From: Aspidiotus rigidus
Lineage: Eukaryota; Arthropoda; Insecta; Hemiptera; Diaspididae
Direction of reading: 5' to 3'
Assembly: GCA_035079385.1 (NCBI GenBank)
Contig: JAVHKY010000054.1
Location: 7,665,501 to 7,729,500, forward strand
DNA: 64,000 nt
Shown: positions 13,401 to 26,700 of the stretch, one piece after another
Layout: every line of letters starts with the position of its first letter
Numbering within the stretch: position 1 is the stretch's first letter
Made by a program: the position numbers and the translations under genes
Notes under the pieces: generated by a model
What the model saw: only the letters and a program-made list of their open reading frames with translations
What the model was told of the DNA's origin: nothing
Database searches by the model: none

Positions 13401-16400
13401 ATTATAAATATTCAAAATGAAAATGATAATAAATGTTATTTAGCCGGTCTGTTCCCAGTAGATAAGAATCCACAAAGAGTAGCTAAATATAAAAAATATG
13501 AGCACATATTTGATAAAGCTTTAAAAGGAATTGAATTTCCAATGAAAGTTCAAAATAATAATAAATTTGTAAATAGAGTTAATAATCTTAATTTAATTGA
13601 AGGAGGATTATCAGTTAATATATATCATCATAATAATCAGTATGAAATTCATCCTTTATCAGATATAACAGAGGATGAAAAGAAAAATCATATTGACCTA
13701 TTATTTTTAAAGGAAAACGAAAAGACTCATTATTGTCTCATTAAAGATTTGTGGAGATTAGTTGGAAAACAAGTTACAAAAAATTGTAAAAAGAAATATC
13801 TTTGTAAAATGTGTTTGAACAGTTTTTCTTGTAAAAAGGTATTATCTGAACATAAAAATTATTGCGGATTAAATAAACCTGCTAAAGTAATTCTACCTAA
13901 TAAAGCAGATAATATTGTTGAATTTAAAAATTATAATCATTCAGTGAAAGCTCCATTTGCTATATATGCTGATTTTGAAAGTAAACAAATTAATACTAAG
14001 ATTGAAAAACTAAGTAAAAAAATGAATAAGACTAAAGAAGAAGTTGAAAAGTATGAATCTTATACAATAAAACTTCAGAAACATTTTCCAATTAGTTTTG
14101 TCTGTCATATCAAGTATGTTAATGGAGAAATTCAACAAAATGTATTTGAATATTTTGGTTTAGATGCTCCAAAGAAATTGTATGAGAAATTAAAAGAAGA
14201 TGCATTATTTATTGCTAGAGAATATTTAGATAAGAAAATAAAAATGAAAGATTTATCCGAGACACAGAAAATGGAATATAAAAATGCTAAAAAGTGTCAC
14301 ATTTGTGAAAGAAAACTTAAAGATAATCCTCCTATGATTGAAAAAGGAATAAGAATATTAAATTAAAAAATTGATATTATTTGTAGTATTTTATGCACCC
14401 TGCATGATCCTGCGGATTAAAGATAGAAGATGAAGATAGAAAAAAAGAACTTTATGATAAACTATCAGAATTGGTAAAACTAAAATTTGAGTACAGTAAT
14501 GAAGGGGTAAATGAAATGAAAGTTCAAGATCATGATCATTTAACTGGAGATTATAGAGGAGCAGCTCATAGTAATTGTTATCTTAATTATAAGGTTCCTA
14601 GATTTATACCTGTTTATTTTCATAATTTTTCTGGATATGATGCTCATTTATTTGTAAGAGAATTTGGAGAGGATTATGATAAGATCAAATTAATACCAAA
14701 TAATGAAGAAAAATATACAGTATATCATTTTCTAAAATTATAAAATATGATTCAGGTTTTACAAATAGAAAAGATGAAATAATCAACTTTAATATTGAGT
14801 CAAGATTTTTAGATTCATATAAATTTCTATCAAGTTCATTACCTGAATTGGCTAAAAATTTAAAAAGATGTCACTTCAGGATTTTCTTCAAAATGAACTT
14901 CATAGACATTGTCTTGGTACAAGTTCAAGCTGCTCTCACAAGTATCCATAATTTTTCTAAGTCAATAAACATTTGTAGACTAGATTTACTTATAAGTTTT
15001 ATACTTTCTTTTCAATAACACCATTTTTATTAAGATTTTAAAAGGTAGGTCTCAACTCCTACATGAGAAACACAGAGAGAAAGGTTGAAGTTGTTTAGAA
15101 TTCAGATAGGAGTATAAAAAATATACGCGATTTGTAAAAATCGAATAAAAAATGTGAGAAAATACTGTATTAGAATACTCAGAAGAATCTATCCACCAAA
15201 ATCTTACATTTCCTCTGGTACCCCCTTAGTGGTTTAAATTCCTAGGTACCTAAATTAATATTACTGGTTTCTTCAAGAAAGGTTAAAATGATGCTAAAAA
15301 TAGCAAAATATGAGTAAATATTCATATTGATTTTTGACTGAACGTTTGTGCGCTAATTTTTTTTTTTTTTTTGAGTGTATTTTCTGTTATTTTAATGAAT
15401 TTTTGTCATAGGGTGAGTGGGTTAAAGACCCTGATGAATTTTGAAGTATAATTCTTTGTAAAAATGACAGATCAGCGATTTTTTCTGAAAAAAGTCTGAA
15501 ATATGAGTCAGAACAAATATGCAGTCTAGAAAATTATTATTTTTAAACGTCTATTTTCTTATACCAGATCGGTGATTTTCTCTGAAAAAAGTATGAAAAA
15601 CGAGTAAAATAATGTCTTAATGTTTTCGGAACGTTTGTGCGGTAATTTTTTTTTTTGGAGTGTATTTTCTGTTAATTTAATGAATTTTTATCATAGGGAA
15701 AGTGGGTTAAAGTCCCGCCTATACTACTGTTTTCTTGCCAAAAAATCCGGTCTCTGCTTATTATAAAAAACGATGATAGACATTTGAGAAGAGCAGCTTT
15801 TCAAAATGGCGGATCGGTCCTGTGGTAAAGAGCGAATGACTTACCTCCTTCCATCAACATTTAAATTCAATTCATTTTTTCCGTTTTTCCTTCGAGGTAA
15901 GGCCCAGTAACCATCCTCTTTCCAACCTTTTTTTTTTTTTTTTTTTTTTTTTTTATGATTTACTTTCTTCAAATTCTAAAGAGCAATTAAATCATACTCT
16001 TTTAATACAAGAAATCAAACTCGGCTCCAGTCCTTACAACGGATTGCTATGTCGGAGTACTATTGTTTTCACCTTTTTTTTTTTTTTTGTAAATACATTT
16101 ATGCACAAGTATAAATTTTTTCCCCTTTTTTTTTTTTTTTTTTTTCTTTTTTTTTGTTCGTTTTGTTTTGTTTTTGTTTTTGTTTTTTTTTTGTTTTTTT
16201 TTTTTTCATAATTTTTCTCTGGTTGGATGTAATAAAAAAAAAAAAAGATGGGTCAAATTTTCTACTTTTCTTTTTCAATAAAAGAAAATAAGGCACCGAA
16301 TAACATATCAAAACTCTTGTCCCTCATATCCTGTAATAAATTTTCTGTGGCACGTTCTAGCTCCCTAAAATCAATGTTTTGCAAATATATTGAAAAATTG

Positions 16401-19400
16401 GGTATCAATCATGAAAAGTTTCAAATAAAAAATGTTCCTCGTAAAATTTGTTACAGAAAATACCATTGAAACTTTGCCATGTGTCCACAATTATCAGCTT
16501 AAAATGTTCGTCGAAAGTTGGGAACTTTGGGAAAAAGTCAATTTTTCAGCAATAAATATCTAAAAAATCAGACACTTACGAAATAAATTTTCGAACAAAA
16601 ACTATTTATTTGAAAATTCTAACTGCAAAATAGATTGACTAAACTTTCTTTCAGAGTTCGTCGAAAGTTCTGAGCGTTCGGAAGGAAATCGGTTGTTGTA
16701 GGGTGTCCAGTTTGTTACTTTTGACAGACTTGGTCACTTTTTTAGAGGCTTCAATCACTTTTAGCCTTTTTTTTCCACAGAAAGTAGTCACTTTTGTCAC
16801 TTTTTCATCCTTACTTGAAAATTACAAGTTTTACCGGTGTTGCCATCACTTGGTATCTGTTTGACGGCGGATCTTTCTTTCTTTCTTTTTTCTATCTGGT
16901 ACTCTCGTATCTCATTTCCCTTACCGCTTAGAGCCTTTTTTTTTTTTTTTTTGATAATGCAGTTACTTTTTGGACTAATTCAGCGTTTTCTTCTTTTTAT
17001 CAGTCCAATTATTATAATTTATTAACAAAAAAAATGTTTTGGGACACATCGTTTGCCTAGATACATTTTAACTAGAAATAATTCAAATAAAATATTAAAA
17101 AAAAAAAAAATCAGCTGTCGCTCATGAAGTTGATTGAATTGACTTTATTATAACTGAACTAAAAAGAAAAAACAAAAGTTTGAATACCTGAAAAAAAACT
17201 CAGTAGTTACTAAACAAAATATTAAACCAGATAATCTCTGGGAGTCAGTACGGTTTTAGAGCCGGACGCTGTACTTCAGATGCCGCAATCAAGCTGAAGA
17301 AGGTAGCTTCTGCGGCAATGAAGAAGCGACGGTTCTGCGCAGCTGTCAGCCTCGACATAAAGAATGCGTTTAGTTCCATTCCGTGGCAGAAGATCTTGAA
17401 GATAGGGTGCCTGGTTACCTACTTTTAGGATCATCTGCAGTTACCTAAACTGCTGAGAGATTGTAGCAGAGACGTCTGCTGGCACAGTGAAGAAATGTGT
17501 AACATGCGGTGTTCCTCAGGGCTCTGTTTTGGGGCCCACATTGTGGAACATCGCATTCAACGGCCTTTTTAAGATCAAGCTACCACCAGGGGTTCAGCTT
17601 ATATGCTATGCCGACGATACACTGCTAGTTGGCTCTGCCGACACTGTTGCCGAGGTGGAGACCAAGGTGAACCAGGCGCTAGAGGCTGTGACCCGTTGGA
17701 TCGAGTCGGCCGGATTAAGCTTGGCAGTAGAAAAGACGGAGACCATTATATTCACGACCCGTCGAAAGTTTAATCCACCCACCTTTCGCCTGCAAGGTGT
17801 GGCTATTGAGAACAAGAAAGTACTAAAATATCTGGGGCTCTGGTTCGACAGTAAGCTAAGCTTCCGCCACCACTTCAAGATGGTGGCGGAGAAAGCTGCC
17901 AGGGTGGTGACACGGTTGTCCCACCTAATGTCGAACCAGGGAGGACCTAGAGAAGCTGTAAGAAGACTCTATATGAGTGTAGCAATGTCGGTCCGCCCCA
18001 GTCTGGGCCGACTCCATGAAGATTGCATATAGACGAAAAGAAATGGAAAAAATCCAACGAAGAGCTGCGCTTAGGTGTGTTAGTGCCTACCGCACTGTGT
18101 CGACGGATGCTCTTTGCGTATTAGCACGAACGCCGCCAATTGAGCTGCTTGCGGAAGAGCGACCAGCGGTGTTCGAGGCAAAGAAGAAGACAAGGACCAT
18201 CAATCAAGCCTTGCGGGTCAAGCAGGAGGCCAGGCGCTCCTTGCTTGCCAAATGAAAAGAGCAACTCGCCCTAACAGGAAAGGGTGTGTGGACCCGCGTG
18301 CTAATACGTGATCTTGACCAGTGGATGGACCGAGACCATGGCCAGTTGAACATTCATCTCACACAAATGATGAGTGACCATGGGTGCTTCAACAAGTACC
18401 TACACAAAATGGGGAAAGTTGAGCAACCGTCGTGTTCACACTGTCAGGAGCGGAATGATGACCCACAACACACCATCTTCAAGTGTGAGGCGTGGAGACG
18501 TGAGCGGGGTGAGCTAAAACGGTCTCTTGCTGAGATCGGGGAAGATGAAGAACTCACCCCAGGTAATCTGGTTCCATGCATGCTCAGAACAACGCAGGCA
18601 TGGAACTATGTATCTACATTCGCCGCTAAGGTAATGAAGAAGAAAATGAACGCGGAATGGGAGCGGCAGATGTAGAGCCACGTTATGGCTTCTCACATCT
18701 ACGTGTACCATCCCCCATGCTGCTGCTGCTGCTGCTGCTGCCACATCAACTCTCGCCAGCACCAGTACCGCCACATACAGGGCGCTCAGGAGAGAGCGCC
18801 CTACAGAAGAAAAGAAAATAAAAAACAAAAAGGGCAAGCACAAAACAACCCAAGAAGAAGAAGAGGAGGAGGAAGAAACCCTCGCGTGAGAAGCCAGAGT
18901 CGCGAAACATTGCTGGTGAGCTTCTAGTGAGTTCCCAGTGGTGACTGAAAGCTCTGGTGGAGGAGCTGATACGCGCGCGTCCATGGTACAGGACTATCTG
19001 AATTCCAGGTTGAGTGCTGAGCGCTCCCTCGGTCAGTAGGGTAGACCCCTGTAGTGGCCTCATTGACGGACATTGCACAGCGCACGGAACCCCAGGAGAA
19101 ATGGAGCCAGGCTACTCTCAATTCGAGCCCTCTGGACTACCGACGCAATGCCCTAAGGGGTGGATACCGGTGCCGGAGGTGCGGTTTTTCGGGGACCACT
19201 TTGGGCGTGCGTGCACGCTCATACGCCCCCGTCTCTCTTTCAAAGGCGAAACCATTTTGTAATCAAACAATCATATTATGTAAAATCTTACAGCAGCACC
19301 ATAGTATCCACTTATATAGAAGACAATAGTAAAAATCTAGAGGTTGTTTGTTCCTATTATAATAGAAAACTGTATAACTAAATGATTGTATCACTCATGA

Positions 19401-20703
19401 GGAAGCGTAAGGTTATAAGAGTTTGTAGGATACGGCGGTGTTACTGTAAGATTTTACATGAATGTTTGATCACAAAATTATTTAATATTTTATTTAGTAA
19501 TTAGAGTTTTTTCGATTCAAACTCTTGTTTTTTTCTTTTTAGTTCAGTTATGGTAAACTCAATTCAATCAACTTCATGAGCAACACCGGATTCTTTTTTT
19601 AAATATTTTATATATTACGTTGTGTTCTAGAATAAATAATTCAAAATAATTTGCAATCAAATGATTGATAAATATTTAGCACCTATTTTGTGTGGTTTTA
19701 AAAGATTGCAGCGTCATGTGCGGATGAACAGCTTGAATATTATTTAATTTTGTCCGAAGTACAGCAACATCAACGCGCATGGCGGCAAACGGCAAATTAG
19801 GTACAATTCCTCATCAAGATTTTATTCCTCTGACTGCAACTAGGGCACTGAACTGTTATCGGTATCACTTACCAATAAAAATACTTTACATCATAAATAA
19901 ATAAAACTATTTAATGTGATTTCTATACATTTTTTTTTCAATGTTGGAGCTCACAATACTTATGATGACCATTAGCTTTACAATAAAGATGTAGTGAATT
20001 TTGCGAGAATCACTTTTGGGTTAAAACTTTTCCTCGTTAAAGCTCGAGTTTGGAGGATATTCGGAAACGATCACTTTCCTTCCAAAGCTCAGAACGTCCG
20101 ACAATTTTTAAAAGGGAAGTTCAAGTAGTCTACCTTACAGATAATTTCAAAAAGAACAATTTTTGTTTGAAAGTTTTTCTTATTGAAACTCAATTCTTCA
20201 AAATATTTTCTATGAATTGATTTTTTCTAAAAGCTCACAACTTTTAGAAGCTTTTCAAGTTTATAACTAGACTGACAATAAAATTCATGAAAAATATTTT
20301 TTGACATGTTCCATGTCTTTTCTCTCGCCGGACCCCGATTTTGAAACTCGCGAGTACCCCCCCCCCCCCTCGTCAAGAGAAATCTCTACCCCGTGGGTGA
20401 TTCAGAAATTCGCGAGTACACCCCGCGTAATGATAATAAATAATTATATTAATTAATAATTAAATAATTAAATAATCAAATAATTAAATAATTAAATAAA
20501 TAAATAAATTAATAAATAAATAAATTAATAAATAAATAAATAATTAAATAATTAATTAATTAATAATTAAATAATTAAATAAATAAATAATTAAATAATT
20601 AATATAATTAATAATTAGAAAATCTCTACCCCGTGGGTGATTCAGAAATTCGCGAGTACACCCCGCGTAATAATAATAATTAAGAAATAATTAATTAATC
20701 AAA

Positions 20704-20744
<41 letters not shown>

Positions 20745-23700
20745 AAATAATTAAATAAATAAATAATTAATGTAATTAATAATTGAAAAATTTTCCAAGT
20801 CCCTCTTCCTATCATAAATGGCTGGATAGTCGAAATTTTTCCAAGTCCCCTAGACTTAAATTGTCTCATACCATTCCAATACAAGAGCGAGTTCGCGCTA
20901 CCTCATATTTCTCATAGAAGACTTGAATTTTCTCATACCATTCCAATACAACAGCGAGATCGCTCGTTCGCCTCACGAAAGTTGATACCTCAAAATATAG
21001 AACACCCACAATTACCTCAAAATATTTCTCATACAAGACTTATACGACGCCAAGATAGGTAAAGGGGTAAAGTAAACGAATAATATCTCACGAACACTTG
21101 ACCTAGTAGAAGCGTAGACTGAAATATTTCAAGATGACTGATAAAATATAAAAGACATGGAACATGATCTTCATTTATTTGGCTATGCCAGAAAATTTTT
21201 TTTAAAGTATTGGTCCTCACCCTTATCAATTTATAGGACCCTGGGGCACTTGATGAGAATTTTTCCAGTAAATTAGAGTAGATAAAAAGTGTGGGAGATT
21301 GATATAAAATCCAAAGGAAAAATATTGGAAAATAGATAGTAAGCGACCTAGATATTTTTGTTTGGAACTTTTTCTTATTTGAACAGCTTATTTTTTTGTA
21401 ATATTTGGAAACAATCGATTTTCTGCCAAAAGCTCAGAACTTCTGACAAACTCTGAAAGAAAGTTTAGTCAATCTATTTTGCAGTTAAAATTTTTCAATA
21501 AATAGTTTTTGTTTGAAATTTTATTTCATTAGTGTTTGAATTTTTAGATATTTATTGTTGAAAAATTGACTTTTTCCCAAAGTTCCCAACTTTCGACGAA
21601 CATTTTAAGCTGATAATTGCGGACGCGTAGCAAAGTTTGAATGGTATTTTCTATAACAAGTTTTAATACGAACATTTTTTATCTGAAATTTTTCATGATT
21701 GATACCCAATTTTCCAAGATATTTGCAAAACATTGATTTTAGGGAGCTAGAACGTGCCACAGAAAATTTATTACAGGATGTGAGGGACGCACATGCAATA
21801 TAAGTTATTCGCTTTTTACCACAAGACCGATCCGCGATTTTGAAATAGGCCGCCATTTAGAAAAGCTGCTTAGACGTCTATCATTTTTTTTTATATCAAG
21901 TATCACTCCTACTAACATATCCCGAAGTATCGCTTTTTCCCCCGGAGGGTACCACATATCTGGCCCATGGAAAATCCGGTAGTTCCGCCCCTCCTCTTCC
22001 TTCCAAAAGACTAAAATTTAAAGAAAGAAAAGAAAAAAATTGAGTTCCCCTCCTGAAATTCTTTCCCACATCGGCTCCTTCTAGTTTAGAACCTGAATTC
22101 ATGTGGAAAATCCTCTAATTTTTCTCTTCATTCTGGAACCACGTAGCACAATTTGTACTATCGTGTATTTCTGTTCACAGATATCACGCATGGCGAAGAC
22201 CTAAAGAGCGAAAAGAAGAAGAAAACGTTCAAGTAGGATTGTCGCGTATCTGGGGTAGAATACTTGACAGAGTACTTGATAATTCGGATAGACGGCAGTA
22301 CGGAATGGGCATTGTTGGTAAACTATTCGGGTATGTTACCTTCGTATTACGTGTGTCCAGATATGTCTTAAAGTTTACGCGAAAAATCGTCCCGATTGCA
22401 ATGTTCATCTTTTTAGGAGGTCTTTGAAGAGGTCTGTAATGAACAGAGAACCAGTAAAGGAGCAACTCGAAGATCTTGAAGATCATCGACCGTTTTTTAC
22501 ATACTGGGTAACGACGGTGCAAATTCTCATTTTGGCGCTTTCAATTTTCGCGTATGGTTTAGGTCCAGTAGGTTTTGATCTTACTCAGCGATCAGGATTA
22601 GTAAGTATTCGACTTCTTAAATAGTATTTATACAGCGTTTTCAGACAACATCAGTCTCATTGATATTATCAAGTATAAGACAGTGTTTCTCGACCTTTCT
22701 TACGTCGTAGCACATTTTCCATCAGACGATATTCCTGCGGCACAGCATTTCGAAAACTCCAAAATTTGTCTACCGTTTGATATTTTAATGTCTCTCCTGA
22801 TTTCCTTTCCCTAATTTCAGGATTTGAGGCCATAAAAGATGGCTATATGAAATCTCAACCTTCTTTTCATGTATTTAGGTTCTGAAAAACGGGAGGTTTG
22901 ACCTTCCGATGGGACTCGAGAAATGACTTCTGTCACGAGGAGAATTTTTGATCTTTATGATATTGAGAGCAGGTTTAGACTCAAGTTTGAGGAATTTTAA
23001 CTGGAATTGATATCACTCAGAAGCTGGAACACATGGTAGTGCTTATAATTACTTTTTCAAATAAATAGAAAAAATTGGCAATTTTTTTTTTTTGTTTTTG
23101 ATGAAAATCTCGCGGTACACCGGTCGAGAAATACTGAAGTAAGGTTTTTAGATCTCATTTTTTCCCCCATTCCTGTAAAAAATTTTCTCAGAGTTTAGAT
23201 AATTCTTGAATTACCTACTTTAAAATAATTTCATCTTGATAGCTAAGTATTATTAAACAAAAAAAAAATGGCTTCCTGTACATTGTAATCTTCTGCTTCG
23301 AGTCTTGTTTCATATTTTAAAAATGGATAAAATTTCTCTCGCTTAAACCCGTAAGGTTAAATTTACTCCTCCAAAATTATTCCTCTATCATGCGAACAAC
23401 GTTAGTGATACATATGAGAAATGAAAGAAACGAGTCGATGAAATGGGAGAACCTAACCCAACATAAGATGTATTGAGTCCTATTTTGCTTATTGTTTATT
23501 TCTTTTTTTCCATTCCTGGGTCGTTATACCAGTATTGATACATTTTTAAAATATTTTTTATAGGTTTTAGTGACCAGTCTTTCACTTCAGCAAGTCGAAT
23601 ACAGCGAACCTTCAAATTTTTGGGTTGGGCCTCGAGCAGTAAGTGAAATGATATTTCTTAACTATCTAGCAGTCAGTATGCAATAAGTATTTTATGAGTC

Positions 23701-26700
23701 TTCAACTTGAATTAGTCTACTTAAAACTTTCCATTAGTATAATTGCTGAATCGGACCCATTCCAGCCGCTAAACTTTGCTCTGTAAAAAAGTTTTTGTCG
23801 CACTTCTCTCGTGGATATCTTTTCAGTTCAGAGGAAAAATTTATCCGAGTCCCATTTTATTTATTTCGTTGCGGGAGGTAAAATTTTTCAGCTCGGACGT
23901 TGACTTCATCCTAGTCCTGTTTTTCATACTTGTTTAGTTGAGCAAAATTTCTTTAAGTCCTATCAAATTTTTCTGTATATTTATCACTGCAAAATGAAAG
24001 CTTCTTCCGATTTTAGCAAATTTCAAATGAAAATATGAAGATTCCAGGTCAACAAATATTCTATTTAAAAATAAAAAACTCGAACAGGTTTTCTAAAACC
24101 GTACAGGAAAATAAGAATTTGAATAATTTTGAATTGATGAGATTTTCAGAATGGAAAATCAGAATCAAGGCTTTTCAGAGAAGTAAAACTGAGGCCACAT
24201 GGGAGCAAAAGATGTTCAGAAAATCGCTTGTTTTGATCAGGGTTCTTATGAAGAAAATGAATAGAAAAAAACCTAATTCCTTAGCTGTATTAAATAGGGT
24301 AGTGTAGAAAAATTGTTACGGTCTAACGTTTGGAGAAAAATAAAAATTTCTCACCCCCCCCCCCCCTCCATTCATTAAACCTAAAAATTAAAGAATTCTC
24401 AAATTCTGTACCCACTCCGGTTTTAGAACTTTGCCGCCTGGACGCACCAACTAATGGGCCGCTCTTTTCTTGCAACTTTTTTCTACTATCCCATCGACTT
24501 TTTTTTTTTCGGAGCTGCGTACTCCGCGTATATGTAAGTCCGGGGTTGTCTGTACTTTTATTGAATCTAAGGAATTGAAATCGGGTCCGGAAAACAACGT
24601 AGGACCAGCAACAATTTTGGTGATTAATTCTGCGAGAAAAAAAAAGTGACCTAGGTTATAGAGAGAAGAAAGTAATCGTTTTCTCTGAATACCCGCCCTC
24701 GTGTACTGAAATTCTCACAAGACGTTGGACTTGGCGAACGAAGAAATAATTGGGGATATCTTCGTTTGTTAACAAGGAGAGAGGAGGGCTTGGACGTGTG
24801 GATTTTGATGAGAGAGAGGGAACAGTTTCTCTATTTTGAGAAGACTTATTTCCTAATTTGAAGGAGTTTTGATCGTACTTAACGAAATTTTGTCGCCTCC
24901 ATCAATTAATTTGAACACTGAAATGCTTTCTGCAAGCTAGAAACTTACTTCAAATTTGTGTTTTTTCAGTGATGGTATCGTTGCGTACCATTGACTGAAG
25001 TTCCGTTTCGCCTATCATCTTGTTCCACCAAAGTTCTTTCTGATAACGATTTTATTGAAACAAAATTTGTTTTCAACAGGCTGACCTAATTCATATGGGT
25101 GCGAAATTCGCTCCCTGTATGCGGAAGGATAAAAAAATAATCAAAGAGATCGAAAAATTGAGGGATAGAGAACGAGAGACGGCTTGTTGTATACGTAATG
25201 ATGATTCAGGTTGTGTTCAAGCTTCGCAGGCAGAATGTTCAGTAAGTATTAACTTTAAATTATCGAATAATTACCTACTATCATGATGACTATCCTTGTC
25301 AGTACGTGCATCAATCACAGCTCAACGACTGGAAATCCTTTACGATTATAAAATAGCAACCCCAGTTTACTTTTAGGTAAATCCAAACTAACTTGTACAA
25401 TAGACCGTATTATTGCAAGAGTTCTTTGCCATGATCGTGGATAAATTTTTATCGTAAATCTTCTTTTCAATGATTCTAGAAAAACTATGTCTTGATGTTG
25501 AATAAATACTAGTACATACCTATTTTGACTATTTTACAATAAAATTCGTGCCTCACGTTGCAAATACTTCTAAATTCACCTTTATTTTATTCTATAGTCG
25601 GTCAAGCTGTGATAATCTCCTAATCTACATTGCCTTTTGAGAAAACTTGACTAGGTTGTAACAATTGAGCTGCTTAAGAATAGGAGAATGTGTCACCTCT
25701 AATTGGCTGTCGATCAAATTCGATGAAATCATTTGAAGGTATTCGACTTCGTGGAATTCTAAAAAAAACTGTGAATGTCATATCTAGAGCCCGGATTCCT
25801 CGGCATTTGCCAAATCATTTCCTGAAGAGGCGAGTGGCTGAAAATGCGACAGAAGTTCATTTCATAGCTTAGGGGGCTAGGGAAAAAAATTTTATTTTGC
25901 CAAATGATGCCGAAAATTGGATGAATGCCGAAAAATGGGTTTAGAGCCGAATAAGGCCGAAAATGACCATTAATTAGTTAAATATCGTCTAAAATTATAA
26001 AATTTGGGACAAAATTTGCTCAATTTTCCTTAAAATTCAGCAATTCTTATGAAAATTAAAGTTTTTTTTTTTTTGAAAATATTATTTTTAGTTGAAAGTT
26101 GAAAAATTAAAAATTTTGATTGAAAAATTGCTAGAATTTTTTATTGGTGAGTTTAAACCTCAAAAATCGTTTATTTGGTCAAAATCCTGTAATTTAGGTT
26201 GTAAATTGAAAAATTTTGATCATGAAGTTGTGAAAGCACTGAAAACGGATGTTTTTATCAATTTTTTTTTTTAATGCCGAAAATGCAACATTAAGCGCCG
26301 AAACTTTTTATTTTTAGTGCCGAAAAATCCGGGCTCTAGTCATGTCATTATTATTATTATGATGTTCTGTATGAATTGACGATGAAATAATTATTTGAAT
26401 TCCCGTTACCAATATTAATTTTTGAATCTGTTTTTCCATGTTTGAAAATTAATAATAATTAATGAAGTGAAAGCATTCAGAAAATTGTAATTGATCGGCG
26501 CTGCGTCTAATTAGATCGTGTACAAAACATACAAAAAGAAACCTTAAACTATTTCTGTAAGAAATTCTATCAAAAAATTGTTCACCTTTGTTTTAAAAGT
26601 TTTTAATATTTTTTTTTGTAGATATTTTTTTAATATTATTTTCTATTGAAATTATGAAAAAAGAATAAGTTTGAGATTTTAGCAAATGATTTTCTTTTTT

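Noticed and set aside
18514..19381. Overlapping frames on both strands of the R1-like tail
   Set aside because: They arise from G+C-rich repeats such as (TGC)n and purine runs in LINE 3' sequence.
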